Positions 8,808 through 17,140 of a DNA stretch of 60,642 nt are shown here, in pieces. Source of the DNA: Vibrio tapetis subsp. quintayensis (lineage in GTDB: Bacteria > Pseudomonadota > Gammaproteobacteria > Enterobacterales > Vibrionaceae); the NCBI RefSeq assembly GCF_030409945.1, contig NZ_JAUFQV010000044.1, positions 1 to 60,642 of the forward strand, read 5' to 3'. Position 1 is the first letter of the stretch. Every line of letters starts with the position of its first letter. The notes under the pieces are model-generated. The model searched no databases. It was not told the origin of the DNA and worked only from the letters and a program-made list of their open reading frames with translations. Position numbers and translations under genes: made by a program.

Positions 8808-9061
8808 TAACTTACCACCTTGGATACCATCGAGAAAAAGCCGATAAAGAACTTGCGCAGTTAGCCCAACGCCTCTCAACGATAGGGGCAATCAAAGTAA
8901 CCTAACAAAGTCACTTTGGATAATGAGCGTCTTCTTGATCATGCTTCCATTGCGACCCTTTTTCTATCAACTAAGCTCGCTTTTGGCTGCGATAATGAGG
9001 CAACGCCTCTTGTTGAGACAAAAGGAGCACCACGCGCAGCGTGGATACTAAGGACACGCCT
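8718..9061 (+). other. intergenic stretch before traU
   Basis: 344 bases. The first half keeps an open plus-strand fragment ending YHREKADKELAQLAQRL...VT at about 8823-8903, which looks like the decayed 3' end of a gene, but no start is present. The second half is the traU leader with the repeated hairpin segment (8973-9044). No other gene seen. Confidence 0.4.
8973..9044 (+). repeat. hairpin leader repeat, copy 2 (traU leader)
   Basis: Second copy of the 532-590 segment: GAGGC-AAC-GCCTC, TTGT-TGAG-ACAA and AAAGGAG, followed by a CCACGC-GCA-GCGTGG hairpin (9030-9044). That third hairpin occupies the same place as CCGC-GTTA-GCGG in copy 1 but with different paired bases, suggesting selection on structure. 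traU starts 17 bases further on. Confidence 0.7.
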
Positions 9062-10072
9062 ATGCACCGCTTACTGTTGCGCTCAATACTTGGCCTCCTA
9101 CTCGTATTAAGCGCCCCCTCTACGCTCGCCGCCGGCCCCGCCTGCAAGAGTCGTTTTATCAACCCCATTACGGATATTTGCTGGGACTGCTTGTTTCCGA
9201 TGACGATTGGCGCCGCCACCGTATTGCCCTCCAAATACCCCGATACCCGCAACCCTTCTTTTCCGATCTCCTTTTGCCCCAAGCCGCCGCCGATATTCAT
9301 GCAAGTGGGCATCAACATTGGTTATTGGGAGCCTTATGCGTTAACGGACATCACGCGCGTCCCTTATTGCATGGTCAACATGGGCATTGAAATGGGGGGC
9401 GCCAATAAGCAAAAAATAGGAGGACGCATCACCGCCCGCGAAAGCGACAGCAGCGATGGCGGTTTTTATCACGCCCATTGGTACAAATACCCGCTCATTT
9501 ACTGGTTACAACTGATGCAATCGGCCGCGTGCATGGCGACCGATAGTTTTGATGTGGCTTATCTCACCGAAATTGACCCGATTTGGGACGACGATGAGCT
9601 GGCCCTGGTGCTCAACCCCGAAGCGTTATTGTTTGGTAATGTGGTGGCGCAGCTTGCGTGCGTGCCAGAGGCCATGCTCACCTCGACCAATTCGTCCCTG
9701 CCCATTGATGCCCTGTTTTGGTGTTTGGGCTCCCAAGGCAGTGCCTATCCGTTAACGGGCACAACGAACTATCGAGACACGCCCATCCAAGCGGCCACCC
9801 TGCTGATGGAAAGGCTCAATTACAAATTGCATCGTCAAGGCATGGTGTGGGAAACTCGCGGTGAAAGCGGGGCGATTTGTTACCAATATCCAGACCCACT
9901 ACTACCCAAATCCCGATACCGCTATCAAATGTCCGCGCCCATTGCGGACGCACAATGGTGTCACCCCTACACGACCACCACCACGCTGTGGGAGGCCGGT
10001 CATGACAACCCCGTCACCGGGGATAATTTTGGCTTTGTTCAATGGCGCAAACGCAATTGCGTCTTTTTATAA
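9062..10072 (+). CDS. traU: TraU conjugative transfer protein
   Basis: Periplasmic F-type protein required for DNA transfer; 336 residues and rich in Cys. A signal peptide ends near STLAA. The mature protein shows CKSRFINPITDICWDCLFP, the characteristic TraU start, and the C-terminal WRKRNCVFL. I start at ATG 9062 (ribosome site TAAGGAC) rather than at the in-frame ATG 21 bases upstream, because only the former gives a clean signal peptide. Confidence 0.92.
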   Translation: MHRLLLRSILGLLLVLSAPSTLAAGPACKSRFINPITDICWDCLFPMTIGAATVLPSKYPDTRNPSFPISFCPKPPPIFMQVGINIGYWEPYALTDITRVPYCMVNMGIEMGGANKQKIGGRITARESDSSDGGFYHAHWYKYPLIYWLQLMQSAACMATDSFDVAYLTEIDPIWDDDELALVLNPEALLFGNVVAQLACVPEAMLTSTNSSLPIDALFWCLGSQGSAYPLTGTTNYRDTPIQAATLLMERLNYKLHRQGMVWETRGESGAICYQYPDPLLPKSRYRYQMSAPIADAQWCHPYTTTTTLWEAGHDNPVTGDNFGFVQWRKRNCVFL

Positions 10073-10097
10073 TCTGAACCCAACAAAGGAGTACAAC

Positions 10098-10322
10098 ATG
10101 AGCACCGCCGGTATTGATGAACGCACCCTATTCATCGCCAGTAGCCCTGACTCTTTAAACGACTTTTTAAAAACGTCACTGTCCGAACAAAAACACGTGT
10201 ATTGTAATTTCCCTTCAACCCAACTCAATTACTTGTTACGACGCGCGCTCACAGCAAGAGAGATATTGTCCATCAGCTTCCAGGATGCTCGCACGTTTTA
10301 TCCACCTTTCACCACGAATTAA
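10098..10322 (+). CDS. small hypothetical protein between traU and trbC
   Basis: 74 residues with a strong ribosome site (AAAGGAG, 7 bases before ATG 10098). No signal peptide, membrane segment or known motif. It ends 18 bases before trbC and is clearly within the operon. A small cytoplasmic protein of unknown role. Confidence 0.6.
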   Translation: MSTAGIDERTLFIASSPDSLNDFLKTSLSEQKHVYCNFPSTQLNYLLRRALTAREILSISFQDARTFYPPFTTN

Positions 10323-10340
10323 TTGCATCAGGAGACACTC

Positions 10341-11048
10341 ATGCGCCCTCGACTCTTACGCAAAGCCTGTTGCTTTGCGCTGTGGGCCTGCGCGCTCACA
10401 AGCCCGCTCACCCACGCCTACACAAAAGAAGAACTTCAAGCCTTTCAGGACATCGAAAGGCGCCTAGCGGAGCACCCCGACGCCGCCATCATGGCGCAAT
10501 CCAAAACCTTACATGACCAAGCCCGCGCGCATCGAAGCGAGGCGCAACAAGCCAGTAAGGCCGCGGGGCTCAAGCTTACCCCGCAATCGCTCTCCCCCTT
10601 ACTGGATACCCTATCCGCTCAGACCAATCCAGAGCAAGCGCCCAAAGGCGTGATGGTGTTTGTGTCATTAACCATGCCGAACACCGCCCTCACTCAATTG
10701 CTTAAACAAAGTGAGCGCACCGGCATCCCCTTGGTGATACGCGGCGTCCTGCCACAAGGCTTTACCGCGACCGTAACGCGCATTCAAACCCTCATCAATC
10801 AAGGCAACCGCCCAGCCATTCGCAGCGGTTTCTCCATCAGCCCAGATTGGTTTCGGCAATTTGATATCCAGCAAGTGCCCACGTTCGTGTCCATCAAACC
10901 CGGGCAATGCCAACCCAAACAATCTTGCCTGCCCACCGATTATGATGTGGTCACGGGCAACATTTCGTTATATCAAGCCTTAGAGACGCTAGCGCAAGGC
11001 GACACCCAACAGGAGGTGGCGACGCTGCTGCGCGCACTCGAGCATTAA
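10341..11048 (+). CDS. trbC: TrbC pilus assembly protein
   Basis: F-type TrbC, a periplasmic protein that works with TraW in pilus assembly; 235 residues. Start ATG 10341 follows AGGAGACACTC and gives a signal peptide ending near THA. The core GVMVFVSLTMPNTALTQLL followed by PLVIRGVLPQGF and DWFRQFDIQQVPTFV is the thioredoxin-fold-like signature of this family. In some F-like elements TraW and TrbC are fused; here they are separate and split by traU. Confidence 0.87.
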   Translation: MRPRLLRKACCFALWACALTSPLTHAYTKEELQAFQDIERRLAEHPDAAIMAQSKTLHDQARAHRSEAQQASKAAGLKLTPQSLSPLLDTLSAQTNPEQAPKGVMVFVSLTMPNTALTQLLKQSERTGIPLVIRGVLPQGFTATVTRIQTLINQGNRPAIRSGFSISPDWFRQFDIQQVPTFVSIKPGQCQPKQSCLPTDYDVVTGNISLYQALETLAQGDTQQEVATLLRALEH

Positions 11049-11061
11049 AAAAGGAGCGCTC

Positions 11062-12792
11062 ATGCGCACATTCTTGCCCCGCTTCATCACGCTGTTATGC
11101 CTTTGCTATCCCATGCTCACTCACGCCAATCAAGCGCAAACCTATAGCGACAGCGCCCAATGGGCGAAACACACGGCCAACCAAACGCTCACCCCAAGCG
11201 CGTTGCCCTTAAACGCCAAAGACTATTGCAAGGACGCCGCCTGTAAAAGTGGCGTGGATAACCCCAAAGAGTCCCAACTCGATGACAGCACTATCAATAG
11301 TCAAAAGGCGCACGCCTTTGCCACCAATGACACCGCGCAAGACATCACCCACAACTTTAACCAAGGTCGGCCTGACATTAAAAATGATCCCGCCATGAGA
11401 TTTGCGCTGCTTGGCCAAGAGAACGCCTTTGAGGTGACGCACGGCATCTCCAACGCCTACGTGGATTGCAAGAGCGGCTCTCAATGCGTCATCGACCCTG
11501 TCCCAAGGCAATGCAATCAACCCACGCGAAAACAAGTTCCTTGCGAGAAAGTTCCCATCGCCTCTGTGACCGTGAGTCCCGTCATTTTCATTTGCCCTCA
11601 AGGTTGGACGAATCAAGGACGAGACTGCACAAGGCAAATCACACAATGTCGTTATGACGCCCGCAACTCTGTCTCCGCTAGCGGAGGCAACTGCGGACAA
11701 CTTGGGGGCGAGCGAATGACGTGGGATGGGCGTCGCGTTCAGAGCGGAAAATGGAAAGGGAAAGAAAAATCGGATCGAAACTATGATTGTCGAGGAGGCC
11801 GGCACAGCGGCTGGTCAACCACTTGGGAGATTTGTGGTCTGATTAATGAAACCATGCCCGCCACGCTGACCTGCCAAACAGGCTTCTCTCTTTCAGGCGG
11901 TAATTGCATCAAAAACACCTTCCGTTGGTCACCGCAATGCACGTTAATTAAAGCCTGTAAGCCCATCAGTGAAACCTGCATTGAGGGGGAAGAAACCCGG
12001 ATAGTCAATGGGATCCCCACCACGTTGCCTTGTTGGAAATACCAAATTAACCATGAATGCAACACGACAGATACCTGCAAGCCACTGCACAACGACTGCA
12101 CAACCACAGAGAAACGATGCAGCTTGAAGCAAAATGGCGTGTGTGTCGAAGAGGAAGTGCAAAAAAGCTGCCCTGAAAAAACCTGCCATACCACGACACT
12201 CGAATGCGGTGAGCGGTCTTTTTGCTTGGATGGGGATTGCTACCAAGAAACGCCGAAGCTTAATACTAACTTCGATAAATCCGTGGCCGCGCTCGCAGGC
12301 CTTGCCGAAGCGGTCAAAGACGTCGGCTCACCGCCCAAAATCTTCACGGGAAAGCCGATGCAATGTGAAAAGAAAATCGCCGGCTTTAATGACTGCTGCA
12401 GCGATTCAGGTTGGGGCCAAGGCTTAGGCGCGAAATGCAGTGAGCAAGAGAAAGCCTTGGGCAAAGCCAAAGGAAAAGGCCTCACGCTGTATGTCGGAGA
12501 GTTTTGCGCCAAAAAAATTCTCGGCGCTTGCTTTCGACACAAACGCAGTTACTGCGTTTACGACAGTAAGCTGGCCAAAATCATCCAACAACAAGGGGCC
12601 ATGAGTCAACTTGGCAAAGGGTTAGGCTCCTCAGAGCGCCCCACTTGCGCGCCATTAACCCCCGAAGAGCTCGGTCAAATCAATTTTGAACACATTGACT
12701 TTGCAGAGTTTTATCCAGAGATGAAAGCCAACACCAACCTACCCAACTTTGATGAAATCAAAAACCGACTTCAAAGTGCCACGGGCGGGTAA
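11062..12792 (+). CDS. traN: TraN mating-pair stabilisation protein
   Basis: Outer-membrane adhesin that stabilises the donor-recipient pair; 576 residues, close to F TraN. A signal peptide ends near THA. The protein is very Cys-rich, with Cys-x-x-Cys and spaced pairs in the middle and the family's C-terminal KKIAGFNDCCSDSGWG and FCAKKILGACFRHKRSYC blocks. The start follows AAAAAGGAGCGCTC. The middle part is the recipient-specificity region in F, so it is the part expected to vary. Confidence 0.92.
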   Translation: MRTFLPRFITLLCLCYPMLTHANQAQTYSDSAQWAKHTANQTLTPSALPLNAKDYCKDAACKSGVDNPKESQLDDSTINSQKAHAFATNDTAQDITHNFNQGRPDIKNDPAMRFALLGQENAFEVTHGISNAYVDCKSGSQCVIDPVPRQCNQPTRKQVPCEKVPIASVTVSPVIFICPQGWTNQGRDCTRQITQCRYDARNSVSASGGNCGQLGGERMTWDGRRVQSGKWKGKEKSDRNYDCRGGRHSGWSTTWEICGLINETMPATLTCQTGFSLSGGNCIKNTFRWSPQCTLIKACKPISETCIEGEETRIVNGIPTTLPCWKYQINHECNTTDTCKPLHNDCTTTEKRCSLKQNGVCVEEEVQKSCPEKTCHTTTLECGERSFCLDGDCYQETPKLNTNFDKSVAALAGLAEAVKDVGSPPKIFTGKPMQCEKKIAGFNDCCSDSGWGQGLGAKCSEQEKALGKAKGKGLTLYVGEFCAKKILGACFRHKRSYCVYDSKLAKIIQQQGAMSQLGKGLGSSERPTCAPLTPEELGQINFEHIDFAEFYPEMKANTNLPNFDEIKNRLQSATGG

Positions 12793-12822
12793 ACCGCCGT
12801 CAACAACACAAGGAAACACACC

Positions 12823-13173
12823 ATGAAACCAGTCCCCACTCTCATCCGCGCCCTTCAATTGGGGCTTTATGCGATGAAAGCGCTCGCCTTTGCAATAATA
12901 TTGCCCGCGGCTCTTTTTATTTGCGCCTTATTGGGTTACCTAGGCGCCATGACACCGGAGCAAGTCCAAGCGCTGTCTATTGCTGAGTTTTACGACATGA
13001 CGACCACACTCTGGTCGCAGACCCTCACCGCAACAGGGGGCGCCATCACCCTTTACGCCTTGCTTCTGATGGCAAAAAACCACTTACAAAAACGGGTTCG
13101 ACAGTACGGCTTACCCGTCATTGCTGGCTGCAATTGTCTTAAAACCAGCCATAACAAAAAGGAAAACCGATGA
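12823..13173 (+). CDS. hypothetical membrane protein
   Basis: 116 residues with two probable membrane helices (about 20-42 and 68-86) and a short basic tail. Ribosome site AAGGAAACACACC. It overlaps the next gene by four bases (ATGA), so the two are coupled. The position after traN is variable in F-like operons. Entry exclusion is conceivable for a membrane pair here, but that is a guess from position. Confidence 0.7.
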   Translation: MKPVPTLIRALQLGLYAMKALAFAIILPAALFICALLGYLGAMTPEQVQALSIAEFYDMTTTLWSQTLTATGGAITLYALLLMAKNHLQKRVRQYGLPVIAGCNCLKTSHNKKENR

Positions 13174-13670
13174 AAAGCATCCTCCAACGCCACCGACATA
13201 CCCTTTCCCAACTCGCCAATCACCTCATTTTTTATCCCGCGGTGATGTTCTTTACTCTGACGGTATACGTTTTCGCTACCGACCTTCACTTTCGTCATAA
13301 TCAAACCCTCGTCACCGCCGTGGCGAAAGTTACTTGGCTCGGTAAAGCCGAAGAGGGGCAGATACGCATTTATGAATGCACCGATGGAACGCCGATTGAT
13401 AGGGCGACCATCATAGGTCATGCCAATCCTTGTCCGGACTCCGAAGTGAGTGTCATCCCAATAGCCGACTCAGCGCAGCAAACCACGCAGCGAGAAAGAA
13501 AGCAGATGGGACTCCTTTATTTGATTTTGGTGCTCATCAATGCCCTCGTATTTTCTATACCGAAGATTTACGACCACATAAAGAAGAAAGACAGCGAGCG
13601 CTCAATGCATCAGGCTCTGGTCGGTGAAACCGGCAAAGCCATGGGGAAAGAAAAGAAACGAGAGCAGTAA
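13170..13670 (+). CDS. hypothetical membrane protein
   Basis: 166 residues with an N-terminal membrane segment (about 16-36), a middle soluble domain of about 80 residues with a Cys pair (YECTDGTP and NPCPDSE), and a second membrane helix (about 111-127), followed by a charged tail. Starts on ATGA overlapping the previous gene. The topology suggests a periplasmic or cytoplasmic loop between two anchors. Not recognised. Confidence 0.7.
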   Translation: MKSILQRHRHTLSQLANHLIFYPAVMFFTLTVYVFATDLHFRHNQTLVTAVAKVTWLGKAEEGQIRIYECTDGTPIDRATIIGHANPCPDSEVSVIPIADSAQQTTQRERKQMGLLYLILVLINALVFSIPKIYDHIKKKDSERSMHQALVGETGKAMGKEKKREQ

Positions 13671-13733
13671 GGAGACGCGCTCTTATCGTCAAGCTCCCTT
13701 CATCGACGGGAACTTGGCGGTAAGAGCCACCGA

Positions 13734-13853
13734 TTAAACCGTCATTTTTCGTTGAAACCAAAGCGCACCAATCATCAAGAGAAGTAAGGGATAAATCTCA
13801 CCCAAATATGACCAAAACAGAGGAATGGCTTCACCAAGAATATCACCAGACAT
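13734..13853 (-). CDS. tiny single-helix membrane protein, module 1
   Basis: 39 residues from ATG 13853, with a strong minus-strand ribosome site AAAGGAG. A polar and aromatic start (MSGDILGEAIPLFWSYLGE) precedes one hydrophobic helix (IYPLLLLMIGALWF) and a basic end QRK. It diverges from the repressor at 13928 across a 74-base gap that holds an inverted repeat. A similar arrangement recurs at 15054-15149, which supports both being real. Confidence 0.5.
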   Translation of the reverse strand: MSGDILGEAIPLFWSYLGEIYPLLLLMIGALWFQRKMTV

Positions 13854-13868
13854 AACGAACTCCTTTTG

Positions 13869-13901
13869 TGTATTAAAAATAAAAATCAAATAAATAATAC
13901 A
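13869..13901. promoter_or_regulatory. candidate operator between divergent genes, module 1
   Basis: Inverted repeat TGTATTA (13869-13875) / TAATACA (13895-13901) in an AT-rich 74-base gap between the tiny membrane gene and the repressor gene. The position fits an operator of the adjacent HTH protein. No experimental basis. Confidence 0.4.
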
Positions 13902-13927
13902 CCGGCAAATTTCAAGAGCAACTGAAT

Positions 13928-14485
13928 ATGACAACTAATATTTATGAAGCTAAGCAACACCAGGCTAATCACTCTCTCAATATATTGCAGCGACGCCTTA
14001 CTTACCTTATACACGAACAAACCATTCATTCTGTATTTGAAAAAACAGGCATATCCAGAGCAACGCTATATCATTATGTTAACGCTAAAAGCCACCCTAC
14101 CCTCCCTAAACTCGCCCTTATCGCGCAGGAATGTGGCGTTTCGTTAGCGTACTTATTCGGCGCAGAGCAAAACGATGCACAACCATTACCGCAGCAAAGC
14201 ACGCCTTTGCGCTTAACGGTCGTAGATGACGTCATGAGTCCTACGATACCCACTCAAGCTGAGATTGAATACCGCCCCATCAAACCGCGACCAAAGAAAA
14301 AGCGCTTAACGGATGGCTTGTACCTCTTAACCAATCAGCAAGGGTTGATTGTACGCCGCATACAGTGGCTTGAAACGCAACAAACCTATCGAGTTTTTGG
14401 GGATAACACGCATTACCCACCGCAACATCTTGAAGAGATAGCCCCTATTGGCAAAGTGACCGCGATTATCCAACCCATAGGTTAA
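13928..14485 (+). CDS. CI/LexA-like repressor with degenerate S24 peptidase domain, module 1
   Basis: 185 residues. An N-terminal helix-turn-helix lies near residues 20-70 (GISRATLYHYVNAKSHPTLP, then LALIAQECGVSLAYLFG), followed by an S24/LexA-like C-terminal domain. In that domain the normal Asp-Ser-Met-x-Pro has become DDVMSPT (Val102 in place of the Ser nucleophile), and the lysine of the usual VKR motif is Arg143 in IVRRI. Both catalytic residues are absent, so self-cleavage in response to RecA is not expected. It probably controls the divergent tiny gene and perhaps the tra operon. Confidence 0.75.
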   Translation: MTTNIYEAKQHQANHSLNILQRRLTYLIHEQTIHSVFEKTGISRATLYHYVNAKSHPTLPKLALIAQECGVSLAYLFGAEQNDAQPLPQQSTPLRLTVVDDVMSPTIPTQAEIEYRPIKPRPKKKRLTDGLYLLTNQQGLIVRRIQWLETQQTYRVFGDNTHYPPQHLEEIAPIGKVTAIIQPIG

Positions 14486-14527
14486 TACCGGCCACTCACA
14501 CCCTAATCAAAAGAAGGAAACGCATCC

Positions 14528-14893
14528 ATGCATAAATCCATTTTACCTCGAACCGTAAATCACCTTATCTCCTCACTCATTGCCATGTATTTAATCATAC
14601 TCCCCCCTGTGCTCTGCATCGAAAGGGGGTATTGGTGGCTTTGGCTGGGCGTAAGCGCGCTGTTGTGGGGCGTCATCACTTGGCTTGACTCCCTATCTCT
14701 TGATTTCACTCTGACTAAAACACAAATAAACGGATGGCGCTTTGTTATCGCAGCGCTGATGACATATATCCTGATTGTCTTTCCTATTGAGCAATTCATC
14801 GGTCTAATGCTGGCAGGCGGAACCCTATTATTAAGCGCTGACTTAGACGAGAGTCACGAGCAACCTGACGAACGTTCGCGAGCATCCAATTAA
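14528..14893 (+). CDS. hypothetical membrane protein in regulator block
   Basis: 121 residues with three or four probable membrane helices (about 13-30, 36-53, 66-83 and 86-103) and a charged tail. Ribosome site GAAGGAAACG. It lies between the two repressor modules, downstream of the first. No family recognised. Confidence 0.65.
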   Translation: MHKSILPRTVNHLISSLIAMYLIILPPVLCIERGYWWLWLGVSALLWGVITWLDSLSLDFTLTKTQINGWRFVIAALMTYILIVFPIEQFIGLMLAGGTLLLSADLDESHEQPDERSRASN

Positions 14894-15053
14894 ATACATC
14901 AAAGGGAAAATGAGCGCTCAACGCACCAAACAAAGATCGACGAAAGCAGTAGGGTTATAGGAAGGGAAAATAAGATAGAACAGTAAGGAAAACCGCCCTT
15001 ATCGCTAAGCCATGAGTGCTTTACGAGAAGAGCGATTAATAAATATGTCAAAA

Positions 15054-15149
15054 TTAAGCAAACCCTTTACTTTGCAAGAACACAAGAGCAAGAAGTAAAG
15101 GGAAAAGTACCCAAACACCCGAATCTATTGCAGCCGTCCACAACGCCAT
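15054..15149 (-). CDS. tiny single-helix membrane protein, module 2
   Basis: 31 residues from ATG 15149 with minus-strand ribosome site TGAGGT: MALWTAAIDSGVW, then VLFPLLLALVFLQSK. It shares with the module-1 ORF the W..., PLLLL and a final Gln-x-Lys, and has the same divergent position next to a repressor gene. Too short to identify on its own. Confidence 0.42.
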   Translation of the reverse strand: MALWTAAIDSGVWVLFPLLLALVFLQSKGFA

Positions 15150-15161
15150 AATTTAAACCTC

Positions 15162-15185
15162 ATTGATTAAATAAACACAATCAAT
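15162..15185. promoter_or_regulatory. candidate operator between divergent genes, module 2
   Basis: Inverted repeat ATTGATT (15162-15168) / AATCAAT (15179-15185) between the second tiny membrane ORF and the second repressor. It occupies the same place as 13869-13901 but with a different sequence, as expected if each repressor has its own site. Confidence 0.4.
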
Positions 15186-15209
15186 ATAAAGACAAAGACA
15201 AAGTAGCCC

Positions 15210-15767
15210 ATGAACAATCTAGAGACTCGAAAAAGAGAATTTAATCCCAAAATAAAGGAGCAAATCTGCGGACTTGGGGAGCGACTTCGCATTGCCATTG
15301 CACCGACGTCGCAGCGAGCCTTCGCGAAAGCATGGAAAGGTGCGGGGTCATTTGTCAGCATCAACAACTATGTAAATGGCAAAAGCACTCCTGGCATTCA
15401 CGACTTAATCGCCATAGCACAACTGGCCAATGTAGATATCCTTTGGTTATTAACAGGTCAGAACTACACCGATAACCACTGGCTTCAATCCAACCAGTGT
15501 GTCGAACTTTGCTTAGACGATGCAATGAGCCCAACGTTATCTATCAATACGCCAGTAGTTCTTGAAAAACTCACACCAGATAGCTACCTACCCAACGGCA
15601 TTTATTGCTTGGAAAGCTCACAAGGACGAATATTTCGACGGTTGCAATGGGATGAAGAAAAGCAAGGATTCTGGTTACTTTGCGATAACGAAAGATTCCA
15701 GCCTCAATTCTGCCAATCACCCCACGTTGTAGGAAAAGCCATAAGCGCACTGTCACCCATAATTTGA
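15210..15767 (+). CDS. CI/LexA-like repressor with degenerate S24 peptidase domain, module 2
   Basis: 185 residues, same length and plan as the protein at 13928. A helix-turn-helix occupies the first 80 residues (SINNYVNGKSTPGIHDLIAI), followed by an S24-like domain. The Ser of the catalytic motif is Ala105 (LDDAMSPTL) and the lysine position is Arg143 (IFRRLQW). It is therefore the second repressor with both catalytic residues replaced. traF follows 27 bases after its stop. Confidence 0.75.
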   Translation: MNNLETRKREFNPKIKEQICGLGERLRIAIAPTSQRAFAKAWKGAGSFVSINNYVNGKSTPGIHDLIAIAQLANVDILWLLTGQNYTDNHWLQSNQCVELCLDDAMSPTLSINTPVVLEKLTPDSYLPNGIYCLESSQGRIFRRLQWDEEKQGFWLLCDNERFQPQFCQSPHVVGKAISALSPII

Positions 15768-15794
15768 ACACTCTGTCTCATTTAACCAAGGTCT

Positions 15795-16580
15795 ATGATG
15801 ATGAAAAAAACACGGCTTTGCGTCATTACCCTGGCGCTGATTGCTCACCTCGCTCCGGCACTGGCTAACGATGCCCCGTTAGGGTGGCGATGGTACAACG
15901 AACCAAAAGCAATCACCGAACCCCCCAAACCCAAGCCACTGCCAAGCAATACCCAAACCACGGTGTCACCGCCGAGCACCCTCTCAGCCACGCAGCAAAT
16001 GGACTGGTTTCATTCTATGCACGATGAAGCCAAAAACGACGCGTTCATTCACCCAAAGGACAAAGAGAAACTGGCGCACTTCTTAGCCCTGAACCGCTTC
16101 ATCACCACTCAAACCGATGAGATTGGCATGACCTTTAAAGCCGTGCTGCTTGACAAGCCTGAGCTGTCTTACACCAAAGACCACCCAACAGAGCAAGCGG
16201 CCAGACAGCCCTACCTTGCCCTTGAAACACAAAAAAAGACGGACGCCGTCAAGCAAATGAAACAGGAGGGATGGGGTTTCTTCTTTGTCTACGAAGGCCG
16301 CGATGCCCTTACCCAAAAATTAGCGCCCTCCATTCAAGCCTTTGCCGACGAACATCACTTCGATTTGCTGGGCATAAGCACCGACCAGACCTTCATCACC
16401 AACCTAAAAGAAAACCGGCACAACCAAGGTAAGGTGACCGTGCCCTTTACGCCGGCTTTGATTTTGGTGCACCCGGATACAGGGGAAATGAAGCCATTGG
16501 CCTATGGCTGGATAAGTCAAACCGACCTTCTTGGGCGGTTTTACAACGTGGCCACCGACTTTAAAGCCTCAGACTTTTAA
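15795..16580 (+). CDS. traF: TraF pilus assembly protein
   Basis: Periplasmic thioredoxin-fold protein required for F pilus assembly; 261 residues. A signal peptide ends near ALA, then LGWRWYNEP, the usual TraF start. The C-terminal thioredoxin-like domain begins at GWGFFFVYEG. The CxxC redox pair found in some relatives is absent (RDALTQ at that place), as in F TraF. A CxxC protein is supplied by the next gene, trbB. I keep the first ATG; ATG codons two and three are equally possible. Confidence 0.88.
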   Translation: MMMKKTRLCVITLALIAHLAPALANDAPLGWRWYNEPKAITEPPKPKPLPSNTQTTVSPPSTLSATQQMDWFHSMHDEAKNDAFIHPKDKEKLAHFLALNRFITTQTDEIGMTFKAVLLDKPELSYTKDHPTEQAARQPYLALETQKKTDAVKQMKQEGWGFFFVYEGRDALTQKLAPSIQAFADEHHFDLLGISTDQTFITNLKENRHNQGKVTVPFTPALILVHPDTGEMKPLAYGWISQTDLLGRFYNVATDFKASDF

Positions 16581-16726
16581 CAACGAGAATGTTTAATCCA
16601 CTAAAAGTAACCACAGCCCAACAAACACCAACAACGCGACGCAAAAGCCCGCACCGATTATCACGTTTACCCAAAAAAACCACTGTCCATTTTTAATCCC
16701 CTCTTTATTTTCATCTTGGAGTCTTC
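16581..16726. other. gap between traF and trbB
   Basis: 146 bases. The minus strand carries an open, membrane-helix-like frame (NVIIGAGFCVALLVFVGLW) that has no usable start codon in frame. It may be a decayed relative of the tiny membrane ORFs at 13.7 and 15.1 kb. Otherwise it holds only the trbB ribosome site. Confidence 0.3.
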
Positions 16727-17140
16727 ATGAATGTTATTCGCCCTGTCTTGCTGGCGCTCCTGCTGAGCGTCAATAGCGCGCACGCCGCCATGCAAAACCC
16801 ATACGCCCTGGTGTTCTTTTTTGACAGCACCTGCGCCTACTGCCATCGACTGGCCCCCAAAGTCCAGCAAGCCAGCCTCGACTTTGCGCTGCCAATCTAC
16901 GCTTTTTCCGTGAACGGCCAAGGCATTCCAGGCTTTGAGGTGCCCATTCCCGTCACGCATGACATCGCCACCACCTTTTTCCCGCAAACCACCAAGCCGG
17001 TGATGCCCGCGACGTTCTTACTTAACGTCAACAGCCGTAAGTTCGCCAAGCTCAGCATTGGCGATGTCGCTCAAAGCCAGCTCAATCAAAGCATACAGCA
17101 AGTGCTCAACGACCTCACCATTCAAAAGGCCCTACAATGA
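16727..17140 (+). CDS. trbB: TrbB-like thiol-disulfide protein
   Basis: Periplasmic thioredoxin-fold protein, 137 residues. A signal peptide ends near AHA, then LVFFFDSTCAYCHRLAP with redox pair Cys36-Ala-Tyr-Cys39, and a cis-Pro region PVMPATFLL. F TrbB (about 180 residues) has this role, isomerising disulfides of Cys-rich TraN, TraU and TraH. This version is shorter. Ribosome site TTGGAGTC. It overlaps traH by four bases. Confidence 0.82.
   Translation: MNVIRPVLLALLLSVNSAHAAMQNPYALVFFFDSTCAYCHRLAPKVQQASLDFALPIYAFSVNGQGIPGFEVPIPVTHDIATTFFPQTTKPVMPATFLLNVNSRKFAKLSIGDVAQSQLNQSIQQVLNDLTIQKALQ

Noticed and set aside
11209..11805. 198-codon open frame on the minus strand inside traN
   Set aside because: Fully antisense to a well-supported Cys-rich traN; no ribosome site or recognisable domain. 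It is a composition effect.
16583..16700. Minus-strand membrane-helix frame between traF and trbB
   Set aside because: Looks like a relative of the tiny membrane ORFs but has no ATG, GTG or TTG in a usable place before a stop; listed only as a possible relic.
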